Source: Comamonas fluminis
GTDB lineage: Bacteria > Pseudomonadota > Gammaproteobacteria > Burkholderiales > Burkholderiaceae_C
DNA length: 64,000 nt
NCBI RefSeq assembly: GCF_019186805.1
Contig: NZ_CP066783.1
Coordinates: forward strand, 372,001 to 436,000
Direction of reading: 5' to 3'
This document shows, one piece after another, positions 1-7,539 of this stretch (position 1 is its first letter; every line of letters starts with the position of its first letter). A program made the position numbers and the translations under genes. A model generated the notes under the pieces. It saw only the letters and a list, made by a program, of their open reading frames with translations. It had not been told where the DNA came from and ran no database searches.

Positions 1-1
1 A

Positions 2-49
2 AAACGCCAGATGGAAAGCCTGTTCGAGCGTGAAAAGGCACAGAGATGA
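2..49 (+). CDS. 3' end of an upstream gene (partial)
   Basis: Only the last 15 codons are visible, ending KRQMESLFEREKAQR before TGA at 47-49. The charged amphipathic tail is the end of a gene that starts outside the window. Because the next five genes look like an aminobenzoyl-CoA/benzoyl-CoA operon, this could be the C-terminus of the large 2-aminobenzoyl-CoA monooxygenase/reductase (salicylyl-CoA 5-hydroxylase-like) that heads such clusters. That identification is inference from context; 15 residues cannot prove it. The stop codon is followed at once by a copy of the dispersed 3' repeat family. Confidence 0.4.
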   Translation, partial: KRQMESLFEREKAQR

Positions 50-50
50 A

Positions 51-172
51 GCACCCCCTGAGCGGCTGTGCCGCTTCCCCCTCTCTCTACGCGCTGCGCG
101 CTATGGGAGGGGTACGCAGCCTTCGCTGCGGGGCGGCGCGGCCGGCTCAGGCCCTTGCTTGGCTGCCTTGGC
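51..172 (+). repeat. Dispersed 3'-end repeat, copy A
   Basis: This GC-rich stretch begins CCCCCTGAGCGG just after the stop at 47-49. It continues through a CCCCCTCTCTCTACGCGC block, then GGGAGGGG and GCAGCCTTCGCTGC. The same string of motifs recurs at 5754-5860, 14311-14416, 42846-42923, 46543-46650 and 51611-51734. It contains several short self-complementary segments. It is non-coding; short open frames through it are composition artefacts. Confidence 0.75.
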
Positions 173-209
173 TTGGAGTGCGCCAGTTTCGTGGGCTATG
201 GAGAACTAA

Positions 210-980
210 ATGACAGGTGGTCTGAACGATCAGCATGCGCTGGTAACCGGCGCGGGCCAAGGCATTGGCGAGGCAATCGCGCGTCAGTTGCTGGCGCAGG
301 GGGCACGCGTCACGGTGCTGGGCCGCCGCGCTGAGACGCTGCAAAAGCTGGTGGCAGAACACCCACAGCAATGTCAGATGGTGCTGGCTGATGTGGCCGA
401 TGAAGCACAGGTAAAAGCCGCATTTGAGCAGGCTGTAAAAGCGCAAGGCGCTATCAATATCTTGATCAACAACGCCGGGCAGGCCAGCAGCGCACCGTTC
501 ATGAAGATGGATGCCGCGCACTGGCAGCAAATGCTGAATGTGAACCTGACCGGCACCATGCTCTGCATTCAACAGGTGCTGCCGGGCATGGCAGCCGCAG
601 GCTACGGGCGCATCGTCAATGTGGCCAGCACAGCGGGGCTGGTGGGCTATGCCTATGTGGCGGCCTATGTGGCAGCCAAGCATGGCGTGGTGGGCCTCAC
701 ACGTGCGCTGGCACTGGAATTTGCCAGGAAGGGCATTACCGTCAACGCCGTGTGTCCGGGCTATACCGAAACTGAAATCATGACGCAAAGCATAGAGCGT
801 GTGGTCGCCAAGACGGGGCGCACGGCTGAAGAAGCCATGGCCGAGTTTGTCAAAGGCAACCCGCAAGGCCGTTTGGTGCAGCCGCAGGAAGTGGCGGATG
901 CCGTGCTGTGGTTGTGTGGAAAAGGCGCGAGCGCGATTACCGGCCAATCCATTGCCGTCGCTGGCGGCGAGGTCATGTGA
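210..980 (+). CDS. SDR-family NAD(P)-dependent oxidoreductase (3-hydroxyacyl-CoA dehydrogenase-like)
   Basis: A 256-residue classical short-chain dehydrogenase. The N-terminus has the Rossmann motif TGAGQGIG (residues 14-21), then NNAG near residue 88. The catalytic Ser and the YVAAK motif (about 150-154) follow in correct order, and length is typical of the family. GGAG seven bases upstream of the ATG is a good ribosome site. In an aromatic CoA operon, beside an enoyl-CoA hydratase homologue and an acyl-CoA dehydrogenase, its likely job is oxidising a 3-hydroxyacyl-CoA or alicyclic hydroxyacyl-CoA intermediate. Family assignment is firm; the exact substrate is inferred. Confidence 0.85.
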   Translation: MTGGLNDQHALVTGAGQGIGEAIARQLLAQGARVTVLGRRAETLQKLVAEHPQQCQMVLADVADEAQVKAAFEQAVKAQGAINILINNAGQASSAPFMKMDAAHWQQMLNVNLTGTMLCIQQVLPGMAAAGYGRIVNVASTAGLVGYAYVAAYVAAKHGVVGLTRALALEFARKGITVNAVCPGYTETEIMTQSIERVVAKTGRTAEEAMAEFVKGNPQGRLVQPQEVADAVLWLCGKGASAITGQSIAVAGGEVM

Positions 981-1002
981 ACAAGAATTTGTGGAGACAA
1001 GC

Positions 1003-1857
1003 ATGAGCGAATACACCATCGACCCCGGCCTGGCGGCAGGCAACCGCAAGCCGCTGGCGGGCTATCAGGCTGAGCACTTTCTCTGGCAGGTGGCAGATGG
1101 CGTTGCCACCATCACGCTCAACCGCCCGGAGCGTAAAAATCCGCTGACCTTTGAGTCGTATGCAGAGCTGCGCGATCTGTTCCACAACCTCAAATGGGCC
1201 AACGATGTGCAGGCCGTGGTACTGGTAGGCGCGGGCGGCAATTTCTGCTCGGGCGGCGATGTGCATGAAATCATCGGCCCGCTGGTCGCGCTCAAGGCTC
1301 CTGAGCTGCTGATGTTCACCCGCATGACGGGCGAGCTGGTCAAGATGATGCGTGCCTGCCCGCAGCCCATCATTGCTGCCGTGGATGGTGTGTGTGCCGG
1401 TGCGGGCGCCATCATGGCCATGGCGTCAGACATGCGTCTGGGCACAGCGCGCAGCAAGACAGCGTTTCTGTTCAACCGCGTGGGGCTGGCGGGTTGCGAT
1501 ATGGGCGCCTGCGCTTTTCTGCCGCGCATCATTGGCCAGGGCCGCGCCAGTGAATTGCTGTACACCGGGCGTTCTCTGGGGGGCGAAGAGGGCGAGCGCT
1601 GGGGCTTTTTCAACCGTCTGTGCGAGCCCGAAGCCGTGCTGGCCGAGGCGCAGAAGCTGGCCGCTGATCTGGTCGCGGGCCCCAGCTTTGCCAACGGCAT
1701 TACCAAGACCATGCTGCACCAGGAATGGGCGATGACGATTGAGCAGGCGATTGAAGCCGAGGCGCAGGCACAGGCCATCTGCATGCTGACCGAAGATTTC
1801 TCTCGCGCTTATCACGCCTTTGTGGCCAAGCAAAAACCTGTATTCAAGGGGAACTGA
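1003..1857 (+). CDS. Enoyl-CoA hydratase/isomerase family protein
   Basis: 284 residues starting MSEYTIDPG at the ATG preceded by GGAGACAA; a longer in-frame extension to 799 would run through the upstream gene and is rejected. Crotonase-fold signatures are visible: [14 protein letters not shown] near the start, [15 protein letters not shown] (oxyanion-hole segment, about residue 80) and [21 protein letters not shown] (about 125-145). The gene lies 22 bp after the SDR gene and 1 bp before the acyl-CoA dehydrogenase, so it is part of one operon. It probably hydrates or isomerises a ring-derived CoA ester. Related operons place similar proteins in aminobenzoyl-CoA or benzoyl-CoA degradation; substrate is inferred. 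Confidence 0.85.
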   Translation: MSEYTIDPGLAAGNRKPLAGYQAEHFLWQVADGVATITLNRPERKNPLTFESYAELRDLFHNLKWANDVQAVVLVGAGGNFCSGGDVHEIIGPLVALKAPELLMFTRMTGELVKMMRACPQPIIAAVDGVCAGAGAIMAMASDMRLGTARSKTAFLFNRVGLAGCDMGACAFLPRIIGQGRASELLYTGRSLGGEEGERWGFFNRLCEPEAVLAEAQKLAADLVAGPSFANGITKTMLHQEWAMTIEQAIEAEAQAQAICMLTEDFSRAYHAFVAKQKPVFKGN

Positions 1858-1858
1858 G

Positions 1859-3022
1859 ATGGCCGATACCAGCTATTTGAAGTGGCCGTTTTTTGAAGCA
1901 CGCCATGCCGACATGGCAACGGCGCTGGATGCCTGGGCCGCGCAGCATGTGGCCCATATTCACAGCGATGACAACGACGCCGATTGCCGCCAGTTGGTCA
2001 AGGCATTGGGGCAGGCAGGCTGGTTGCGCCATGCCGTAGCAGGCACTGCCAATGGCGGTGCGGGTGAGCATATTGACACGCGCACCATTTGCCTGATTCG
2101 TGAAATCCTGGCGCGCCACAACGGGCTGGCCGACTTTGCGTTTGCCATGCAGGGGTTGGGTTCAGGGGCAATATCGCTGGCAGGCAGTGATGCGCAAAAG
2201 CAGCGTTATCTGACCCGGGTTGCCAGTGGCGAAGCGATTTCGGCGTTTGCGCTGTCTGAGCCTGATGCGGGCTCAGATGTGGCAGCCATGGCTTGTGAAG
2301 CCAAGCTCGATGGCGATCACTATGTCTTGAATGGCGAGAAAACCTGGATTTCCAACGGCGGCATTGCTGATTTCTATGTGGCTTTTGTGCGCACGGGCGA
2401 GGCGCCTGGCGCGCGCGGCATTTCGGCGCTGATTGTGGATGCGGGAACGCCCGGTTTTGAGATTGCCGAGCGTATCAACGTCATCGCTCCGCACCCGCTG
2501 GCGCGCCTCAAATTCACCAACTGCCGTGTGCCTGTGTCGCAGCGTGTGGGTGCTGCGGGTGAGGGCTTCAAGGTGGCCATGCGCACGCTGGATGTGTTTC
2601 GCACATCCGTGGCCGCCGCAGCGCTGGGCTTTGCGCGCCGCGCCATGGACGAGGCCTTGCAGCGCGTCACCAGTCGAAAGATGTTTGGCGGCGTGCTGGC
2701 CGACTTCCAGCTGACGCAGGCCAAGCTGGCGCAGATGGCCACCATGATCGACAGCGCCGCGCTGCTGACCTACCGCGCCGCATGGCAGCGCGATCAGGGC
2801 GAGAACGTAACGCGTGAAGCGGCCATGGCCAAGATGACAGCCACCGAAAACGCCCAGCAGGTGATTGATGCCGCAGTGCAAATGTGGGGCGGCATGGGGG
2901 TGGTGAGCGAGCAGCCGGTGGAGCGGCTGTACCGCGAGATTCGCGCCCTGCGCATCTACGAAGGCGCGACCGAGGTGCAGCAACTCATCATCGGTCGCGA
3001 TCTCATCAAAAGTTATAGCTGA
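1859..3022 (+). CDS. Acyl-CoA dehydrogenase family protein
   Basis: 387 residues from the ATG at 1859 (AAGGGGAACTGAG just upstream). FAD/substrate-binding motifs are in order: [15 protein letters not shown] (about 125-140), [15 protein letters not shown] (about 155-170), and the C-terminal [23 protein letters not shown] with EGATEVQ, which holds the family's usual catalytic glutamate position. Length matches typical acyl-CoA dehydrogenases. It starts 1 bp after the preceding stop, indicating translational coupling. It would introduce an alpha,beta double bond into a CoA thioester derived from the aromatic substrate. Which CoA ester is not readable from sequence. Confidence 0.87.
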   Translation: MADTSYLKWPFFEARHADMATALDAWAAQHVAHIHSDDNDADCRQLVKALGQAGWLRHAVAGTANGGAGEHIDTRTICLIREILARHNGLADFAFAMQGLGSGAISLAGSDAQKQRYLTRVASGEAISAFALSEPDAGSDVAAMACEAKLDGDHYVLNGEKTWISNGGIADFYVAFVRTGEAPGARGISALIVDAGTPGFEIAERINVIAPHPLARLKFTNCRVPVSQRVGAAGEGFKVAMRTLDVFRTSVAAAALGFARRAMDEALQRVTSRKMFGGVLADFQLTQAKLAQMATMIDSAALLTYRAAWQRDQGENVTREAAMAKMTATENAQQVIDAAVQMWGGMGVVSEQPVERLYREIRALRIYEGATEVQQLIIGRDLIKSYS

Positions 3023-3073
3023 TAGCGCAATCCAGTCCTGCACAAACCACGGATTTGATCGAGAGGTGGGTTC

Positions 3074-4696
3074 ATGTCGAACACTGTTTCATACAGCGCG
3101 CATATCGATACCTTTGCAGCCGACAATCTGCCGCCGCCCGCGCTGCAGCCCGAGTTCATTTTTGAGCTGCCAGAGCTGCAATTTCCCGAGCGACTGAACT
3201 GCGCGGTGGAGTTGCTGGACAAGCATGTGCGCGAAGGCCGTGGAGAGCGCCTGTGCATACAAGCCGAAGGCCTGCGCTGGACTTATGCTGACTTGCAGGA
3301 CAAGGCCAACCGCATTGCCAATGTACTGACGCAGACCTTGGGCCTGCAGCCTGGCAACCGCGTGCTGCTGTGCGCGCCCAATAACCCGATGATGGTGGCG
3401 GCCTGGTTTGGCGTTATCAAGGCTGGTGGCATTGCCGTGGCCGCCATGCCGCTGCTGCGTGCCAAGGAGCTGGGCACGATTGTCGATATCGCGCAGATCA
3501 GCCATGCGCTGTGCGATGAAGCGCTGCGTGCCGAGGTGCAGGGGGCGCAGCAAAAGTCAGCCACGCTCAAAGCCGTGCGCTTTTTCAACAGCGGTGCCAG
3601 CGACGGGCTGGAAGCGTTGATGGCGCAAGCTTCTGGCAATTTCACCGCGGTGGATACCGCCGCCACCGACACCTGTTTGCTGGGCTTTACCTCGGGCACC
3701 ACGGGCGTGCCCAAGGCCACCATGCACTTTCACCGCGATGTGATGGCTGTGTGCGCCTGCTGGCCGCAATCCATGCTGCGCGCCAATGCCGACGATGTGT
3801 TTATCGGCAGCCCGCCCATGGCGTTCACCTTCGGGCTGGGCGGGCAGGTGCTGTTTCCTATGTCGATTGGTGCATCCATGGCGCTGCTGGAAAAAGCCAG
3901 CCCGCCGCTGCTGCTGGACGGCATTGAAAAATTTGGAGCCACCGTCGTCTTTACCGCACCAACTTCTTATCGAGTGATGGCGCAGCAGGGTGAGCGTGTG
4001 CGTGCCAGCAAGCTGCGCAAATGCGTATCGGCGGGCGAGGCGCTGACGGCATCGACGCGCGCGCTGTGGAAAGATGCCACGGGCATCGAGATCATTGACG
4101 GCATTGGCTCTACCGAGATGCTGCACATCTTTATCTCGCACCACGAGGACGATGCCAGGCCCGGTGCCACTGGCAAGGCCGTGCCAGGCTACCGTGCCAA
4201 GGTGGTCGACGACGATGGCAAAGAGGTGCCCGTGGGCACGGTGGGCAAGCTGGCGGTGCAAGGCCCCACGGGCTGCCGCTACCTCAACGATGAGCGCCAG
4301 ACCAAATATGTGAGCCGGGGCTGGAACCTGACGGGCGATGCCTACCTGATGGATGCAGACGGCTACTTCGTCTATCAGGCCCGCACGGACGACATGATTA
4401 TTTCGGCGGGCTACAACATCGCCGCGCCTGAGGTGGAAGATGCCTTGATGGCTCACGCCGCCGTGGCCGAATGCGCAGTGATTGGTGTGGCTGACAGTGA
4501 GCGCGGCCAGATCGTCAAGGCCTTTGTGGTGCTGCGTGCGGGCCATGCGGCGGACGATGCAATGGCTAAAACCCTGCAGGATTTTGTGAAGAGCACCGTG
4601 GCCCCCTACAAGTATCCGCGTGCCGTGCAGTTTGTCGACCAGTTGCCGCGCACGGCCACCGGCAAGCTGCAGCGCTTTCGTCTGCACGGGCAATGA
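3074..4696 (+). CDS. abmG: Benzoate-type CoA ligase, probably 2-aminobenzoate-CoA ligase
   Basis: 540-residue AMP-forming acyl-CoA synthetase. The adenylation motif LGFTSGTTGVPKATMHFHRD lies near residue 205, GIGSTEMLHIF near 345, the hinge region TGDAYLMDADGYFVYQARTDDMI near 420 and the C-terminal catalytic lysine in PRTATGKLQRF. The N-terminal pattern 'HIDTFAADNLPPPALQPEF' and 'ERLNCAVELLD' resembles sequences I know as 2-aminobenzoate-CoA ligases. It activates the aromatic acid with CoA and ATP, the committing step for the operon. The family is certain; anthranilate rather than benzoate or salicylate is inferred from similarity memory and neighbours. Confidence 0.75.
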   Translation: MSNTVSYSAHIDTFAADNLPPPALQPEFIFELPELQFPERLNCAVELLDKHVREGRGERLCIQAEGLRWTYADLQDKANRIANVLTQTLGLQPGNRVLLCAPNNPMMVAAWFGVIKAGGIAVAAMPLLRAKELGTIVDIAQISHALCDEALRAEVQGAQQKSATLKAVRFFNSGASDGLEALMAQASGNFTAVDTAATDTCLLGFTSGTTGVPKATMHFHRDVMAVCACWPQSMLRANADDVFIGSPPMAFTFGLGGQVLFPMSIGASMALLEKASPPLLLDGIEKFGATVVFTAPTSYRVMAQQGERVRASKLRKCVSAGEALTASTRALWKDATGIEIIDGIGSTEMLHIFISHHEDDARPGATGKAVPGYRAKVVDDDGKEVPVGTVGKLAVQGPTGCRYLNDERQTKYVSRGWNLTGDAYLMDADGYFVYQARTDDMIISAGYNIAAPEVEDALMAHAAVAECAVIGVADSERGQIVKAFVVLRAGHAADDAMAKTLQDFVKSTVAPYKYPRAVQFVDQLPRTATGKLQRFRLHGQ

Positions 4697-4703
4697 ATAC
4701 TAT

Positions 4704-4742
4704 GAATTTGATAGCTGCTAGCGATTTATCAATGAGTGCTAC
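4704..4742 (+). repeat. ATAGCTGC-AGCGC family repeat
   Basis: The gap between the ligase and thioesterase genes contains TTTGATAGCTGCTAGCGATT followed by TATCAATGAG. The core recurs at 5640, 19858, in antisense at 7508 and 40120, and in weaker form elsewhere. It is an intergenic spacer repeat with no gene in it. Confidence 0.6.
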
Positions 4743-4762
4743 AGACTAATTTGATTAAAAGA

Positions 4763-5236
4763 ATGAGTGAAGAGATGAATAACGAGAACCTCGCCGCCAG
4801 GCGCTTTGTGACCCAGGTTCCCATACGGTTTGCGCACTGTGATCCGGCGGGCATCATCTTCTTTCCGCAGTATCTGGTGCTGTTCAACGGGCTGGTGGAA
4901 GACTGGTTCAACCAGGCGCTGCAAGTGTCTTATGCAGACATGGTGCAAAAAGACCAGATTGGCCTGCCCATCGTGCACCTGGAGTGCGACTTTCGTGCCA
5001 TCACCCGCATGGGCGAGGTGGTGGAACTGGGGCTGAGCATTGAAAAGCTGGGCAACCGTTCGCTGACGCTGGCGGTGGATTGCACAGGCCCGGACGGGCA
5101 GTTGCGCCTGACTGCGCGCAAGGTGCTGGTCTTCACCAGCCTGCAAACCCATCAGGCCATCAGCGCCCCTCTTCCTATTCGCCGTGCCATGGAGCACTGG
5201 TCAGGCCCCTCGAAACCATCACAAGAAAGGACTTGA
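4763..5236 (+). CDS. Acyl-CoA thioesterase (4-hydroxybenzoyl-CoA thioesterase family)
   Basis: About 157 residues with a hotdog fold. The segment VPIRFAHCDPAGIIFFPQY carries the family's Asp (DPAG) active-site signature, followed by the long helix LFNGLVEDWFNQAL. The start is uncertain: ATG 4763, ATG 4775 or GTG 4736 are all in frame, and none has an ideal ribosome site. ATG 4763 is chosen. It probably hydrolyses dead-end or excess aromatic CoA esters to recover CoA in this operon. The stop lies 2 bp before the RidA gene, so the two are co-translated. Confidence 0.85.
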   Translation: MSEEMNNENLAARRFVTQVPIRFAHCDPAGIIFFPQYLVLFNGLVEDWFNQALQVSYADMVQKDQIGLPIVHLECDFRAITRMGEVVELGLSIEKLGNRSLTLAVDCTGPDGQLRLTARKVLVFTSLQTHQAISAPLPIRRAMEHWSGPSKPSQERT

Positions 5237-5238
5237 GC

Positions 5239-5631
5239 ATGCAAGTACTGTTGCCACCGGGCTGGCCCCGGCCCAAGGGTTATGCGAATGGAGTGTCCGT
5301 CAGTGGCCGCCAGATCTATGTGGCGGGCATGATTGGCTGGGATGCGCAGGGCGTGTTTCACACCGATGATCTGGCGCAGCAGGCCCGCCAGGCGTTGCAG
5401 AACATTGTGGAAGTGCTGGCGGCAGGCGGTGCCAAGCCCGAGCACATTGTGCGCATGACCTGGTACATCACCGACAAGAAGGAATACCTGGCCCAGCAGG
5501 CCGAGATCGGCAAGGCCTACCGCGAGCTGATTGGCTCGTTCAGCGTAGCCATGACGGCTGTGCAGGTGGCGGCCTTGATTGAAGACCGTGCCAAGGTGGA
5601 GATTGAAGTGACGGCGGTGGCGCCGGAGTGA
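5239..5631 (+). CDS. RidA/YjgF/YER057c/UK114-family protein
   Basis: 130 residues matching the RidA fold: YANGVSVSGRQIYVAGMIGWDAQG near the N-terminus, QARQALQNIVEVLAAGGA in the middle, and the C-terminal VAALIEDRAKVEIEVTAVAP. AAGGACTTGAGC precedes the ATG. Family members remove reactive enamine/imine intermediates or act as ring-product hydrolases. In a pathway for an amino-aromatic acid, an imine or enamine hydrolase is a sensible last member, and its presence mildly supports 2-aminobenzoate as the substrate. The usual strictly conserved arginine of deaminating RidA (as in R-x-x-V near the C-terminus) is not evident; here the segment reads EDRAKVEIE. Confidence 0.85.
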   Translation: MQVLLPPGWPRPKGYANGVSVSGRQIYVAGMIGWDAQGVFHTDDLAQQARQALQNIVEVLAAGGAKPEHIVRMTWYITDKKEYLAQQAEIGKAYRELIGSFSVAMTAVQVAALIEDRAKVEIEVTAVAPE

Positions 5632-5636
5632 CTCTG

Positions 5637-5735
5637 TTTTTAATAGCTGCCAGCGCTTGATTTGATGGGGCTTCAAGATGAAATGCCTTGAAATTCATCA
5701 ATGCCAAGCGCAGCAAGCTATCAAATATGAATCAG
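5637..5735 (+). repeat. ATAGCTGC-AGCGC family repeat, long inverted copy
   Basis: Two copies of the element face each other: TTTAATAGCTGCCAGCGCTT on the left, and on the right AAGCGCAGCAAGCTATCAAA, whose complement starts with the same core. The arms enclose GGGGCTTCAAG / CCTTGAAATTC, which also pair. It can form a long imperfect hairpin just after the RidA stop and may end the operon's mRNA. Confidence 0.65.
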
Positions 5736-5753
5736 GCGCCAATCTGCAAAACG

Positions 5754-5860
5754 GGTGCGGCCCAGGTAAGGGGCAGCGAGGAAGGGTGCCCCGCACCGAA
5801 ACTGACTTCCTCCGTTGAGGGGGAAGGCGCGGAGCCGCCTGGGCACAGCGCCTCAGGGGG
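5754..5860 (-). repeat. Dispersed 3'-end repeat, copy B
   Basis: Read on the minus strand, it begins GCCCCCTGAGGCGCTGTG directly after the pldA stop codon and runs through CCTTCCCCCTCAACGG. Same family as 51-172, in the same orientation relative to the gene it follows, but more degenerate in the middle. Confidence 0.7.
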
Positions 5861-7063
5861 CTAGAAATCCAGCAAGCTGAAGCCCACGCTCAAGACCGTG
5901 CGCTTCTTGTTGTAGTCGATCATGCTGTCGCCATAGCCGCTGAACAGCTGTACGTGCAGGCGCAGATTGCTCTTGCCGCCATTCCAGCCTTCGCCCAGCG
6001 TGCGCAGCCATTCAACGCGGCCAGAGCCTTTGCCTTTGCCCAGTGAGCCGCGGGCGGTGACGCCTACATAGTTTTGTTCGTTGACGTTCCAGCCCAGACG
6101 AACCTCACCGCGACCGATGTAGTCCTGGATGTGGGGGTTGTCGTCATCCGCAGCGTTTTCGCGCAGACGCTGCCAGGCTTTCAGGTGCAGCTGCCAGCGG
6201 TTGCCCAGCTCGGCACCGGTCATCAGATACCAGCGGTTCCAACTGCGCGAGAGAGGCTCGCTCTGGCCGTTGGACTGGTGTGACAGGCCGACGCCCGAAT
6301 AGCGCCAGCGCCAGCCAAAGGGTAGCTTGGCATCGGTGGGGTAGACGTAGAAGACTTCAGGCTCGTGATCGGTGGCGCGGAAGGGGCGGGAAATATCGCC
6401 GTTGAACAGCTGCCAGTACGACTGCTGGGTGTAGCCGAACCACAGCGAATCTTTGCCTGCCGAGGTGGGGCCGGTCAGCAGGCCCGATGCAACCTTGGTA
6501 CGCGCTGACAGTTGCAGCCGCATCTCGTGCTTTTGATAGGGCTGCTCATTGGCATAGCCGCGCGTGGGCGAATAAGGCTGCTGGTTGACTTCGCCCGCCG
6601 CCACCACCGAAACGGACAGGGGGCGGTAGCCGCGAAAGTTGAACGTGCCGCAGTCCGTGCCGGGCTCCAGCTCGTAGTAACGCGACAGCTCGCTGTAGCG
6701 CGGGTCACGGCAGCCGCCGTTGGTAGGGGTGGCGGGCAGTGCCAGGCCCTGAGCTTGATCCGGGCTGCCTGCATTGGCCACGGCGGCGGGTGCAGGCTGG
6801 GCGGGGGCTTCGGCGCTGCGGGTCGCTGGCGCTGTCCAGCCTGTGGCGGGTGGGGGTGTCAGTGGCTGCTCGTGCTGGGCCCAGGCGTCAAAGCAGGCCA
6901 GACGGGCTTTGTTGTCCGTTGTTGCTGCGCACTGGCGCCAGCCTTGTTCTGGCGGCGGCAACTCCGTTTCGGCGGCCATTGCGGGTGCTGCACTGCCAAG
7001 GCAGGCGAGGGTGAGGGCCAGAGGCAGAGGCTTGAACAGAGAGTGAGACGGGTTGGCTGGCAT
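5861..7063 (-). CDS. pldA: Outer-membrane phospholipase A
   Basis: 400 residues beginning with a signal peptide (hydrophobic LALTLACLGSAAPAMA). A Pro/Ala-rich spacer extends to about residue 110, then an 8-12 stranded outer-membrane barrel. The family signature GVGLSHQSNGQSEPLSRSWN is present, with the active-site His and Ser (H-x-S) and the downstream Asn. OMPLA hydrolyses phospholipids that reach the outer leaflet, with calcium and dimerisation; the calcium ligands cannot be checked by eye. The gene follows a small secreted protein and a helicase gene on the same strand. The barrel ends in FSLLDF, a terminal Phe typical of BAM substrates. Confidence 0.9.
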   Translation of the reverse strand: MPANPSHSLFKPLPLALTLACLGSAAPAMAAETELPPPEQGWRQCAATTDNKARLACFDAWAQHEQPLTPPPATGWTAPATRSAEAPAQPAPAAVANAGSPDQAQGLALPATPTNGGCRDPRYSELSRYYELEPGTDCGTFNFRGYRPLSVSVVAAGEVNQQPYSPTRGYANEQPYQKHEMRLQLSARTKVASGLLTGPTSAGKDSLWFGYTQQSYWQLFNGDISRPFRATDHEPEVFYVYPTDAKLPFGWRWRYSGVGLSHQSNGQSEPLSRSWNRWYLMTGAELGNRWQLHLKAWQRLRENAADDDNPHIQDYIGRGEVRLGWNVNEQNYVGVTARGSLGKGKGSGRVEWLRTLGEGWNGGKSNLRLHVQLFSGYGDSMIDYNKKRTVLSVGFSLLDF

Positions 7064-7095
7064 GGTGGTGAAAAGGTGTGCAGGTGACGAAGGGT

Positions 7096-7530
7096 TCAGG
7101 GCTGCTTTTGAATCACGAAGTCCTGGGGGGCATCGTCTTCAGAGGCGCTAAAACTGCCGCGAATTTCCCGGCCGCAGCTGGCAGGGCTGGCCTCTCCCAG
7201 CCAGGTGCCGGTGATGTGCGTGCCATCTGCACTTTCTTCCAGTGTGATTGTTCCGTTGTTGAGGTCGCCGACCATGGGGTGGGATGAGGCCAAGCCAGCG
7301 CGCTCAACCGAGCCTTTGACCATGCCTTGCCACTCCGGGTGCGGCCCAAGCACCAGGCGAACCGATTCACTCTGGTGGTTGATGGAGCCTACCCACTCGC
7401 CCTGCAACTGCTTGTCAGTCATTGCCCAGCCTGCGGGGCAGGCGCTGCTTTCCTGAGCGGTGTTTTGTGCTGTAGCGCCCATTAAATATGCGCTGCTAGC
7501 TATGAAAACGAGAGTTTTAAGAGTTTTCAT
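7096..7530 (-). CDS. Small secreted protein of unknown function
   Basis: 144 residues with an N-terminal signal peptide (MKTLKTLVFIASSAYLMGATA). The remainder is a small beta-rich domain with two cysteines (ACPAG and ASCGREI), likely a disulfide. The pattern 'LQGEWVGSINHQSESVRLVL ... GTITLEESADGTHITGTWLG' looks like an eight-stranded calycin-like or lipid-binding barrel, but I do not recognise a named family. It sits 9 bp after the helicase stop and 32 bp before pldA, so the three may share a transcript. The signal-peptide codons at 7474-7508 coincide with an ATAGCTGC-AGCGC repeat. Confidence 0.75.
   Translation of the reverse strand: MKTLKTLVFIASSAYLMGATAQNTAQESSACPAGWAMTDKQLQGEWVGSINHQSESVRLVLGPHPEWQGMVKGSVERAGLASSHPMVGDLNNGTITLEESADGTHITGTWLGEASPASCGREIRGSFSASEDDAPQDFVIQKQP
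7474..7508 (-). repeat. ATAGCTGC-AGCGC repeat inside a signal-peptide coding region
   Basis: On the minus strand this reads TTTTCATAGCTAGCAGCGC then ATATTTAATGGGCGC, closely matching the intergenic copy at 5638-5668 (TTTAATAGCTGCCAGCGC then TTGATTTGATGGGGC). Here it is translated as VFIASSAYLMGA. Confidence 0.6.
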
Positions 7531-7539
7531 GGACTGTTG

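Noticed and set aside
3557-4693. A 378-codon minus-strand frame
   Set aside because: It is fully antisense to the CoA ligase, which has complete motifs.
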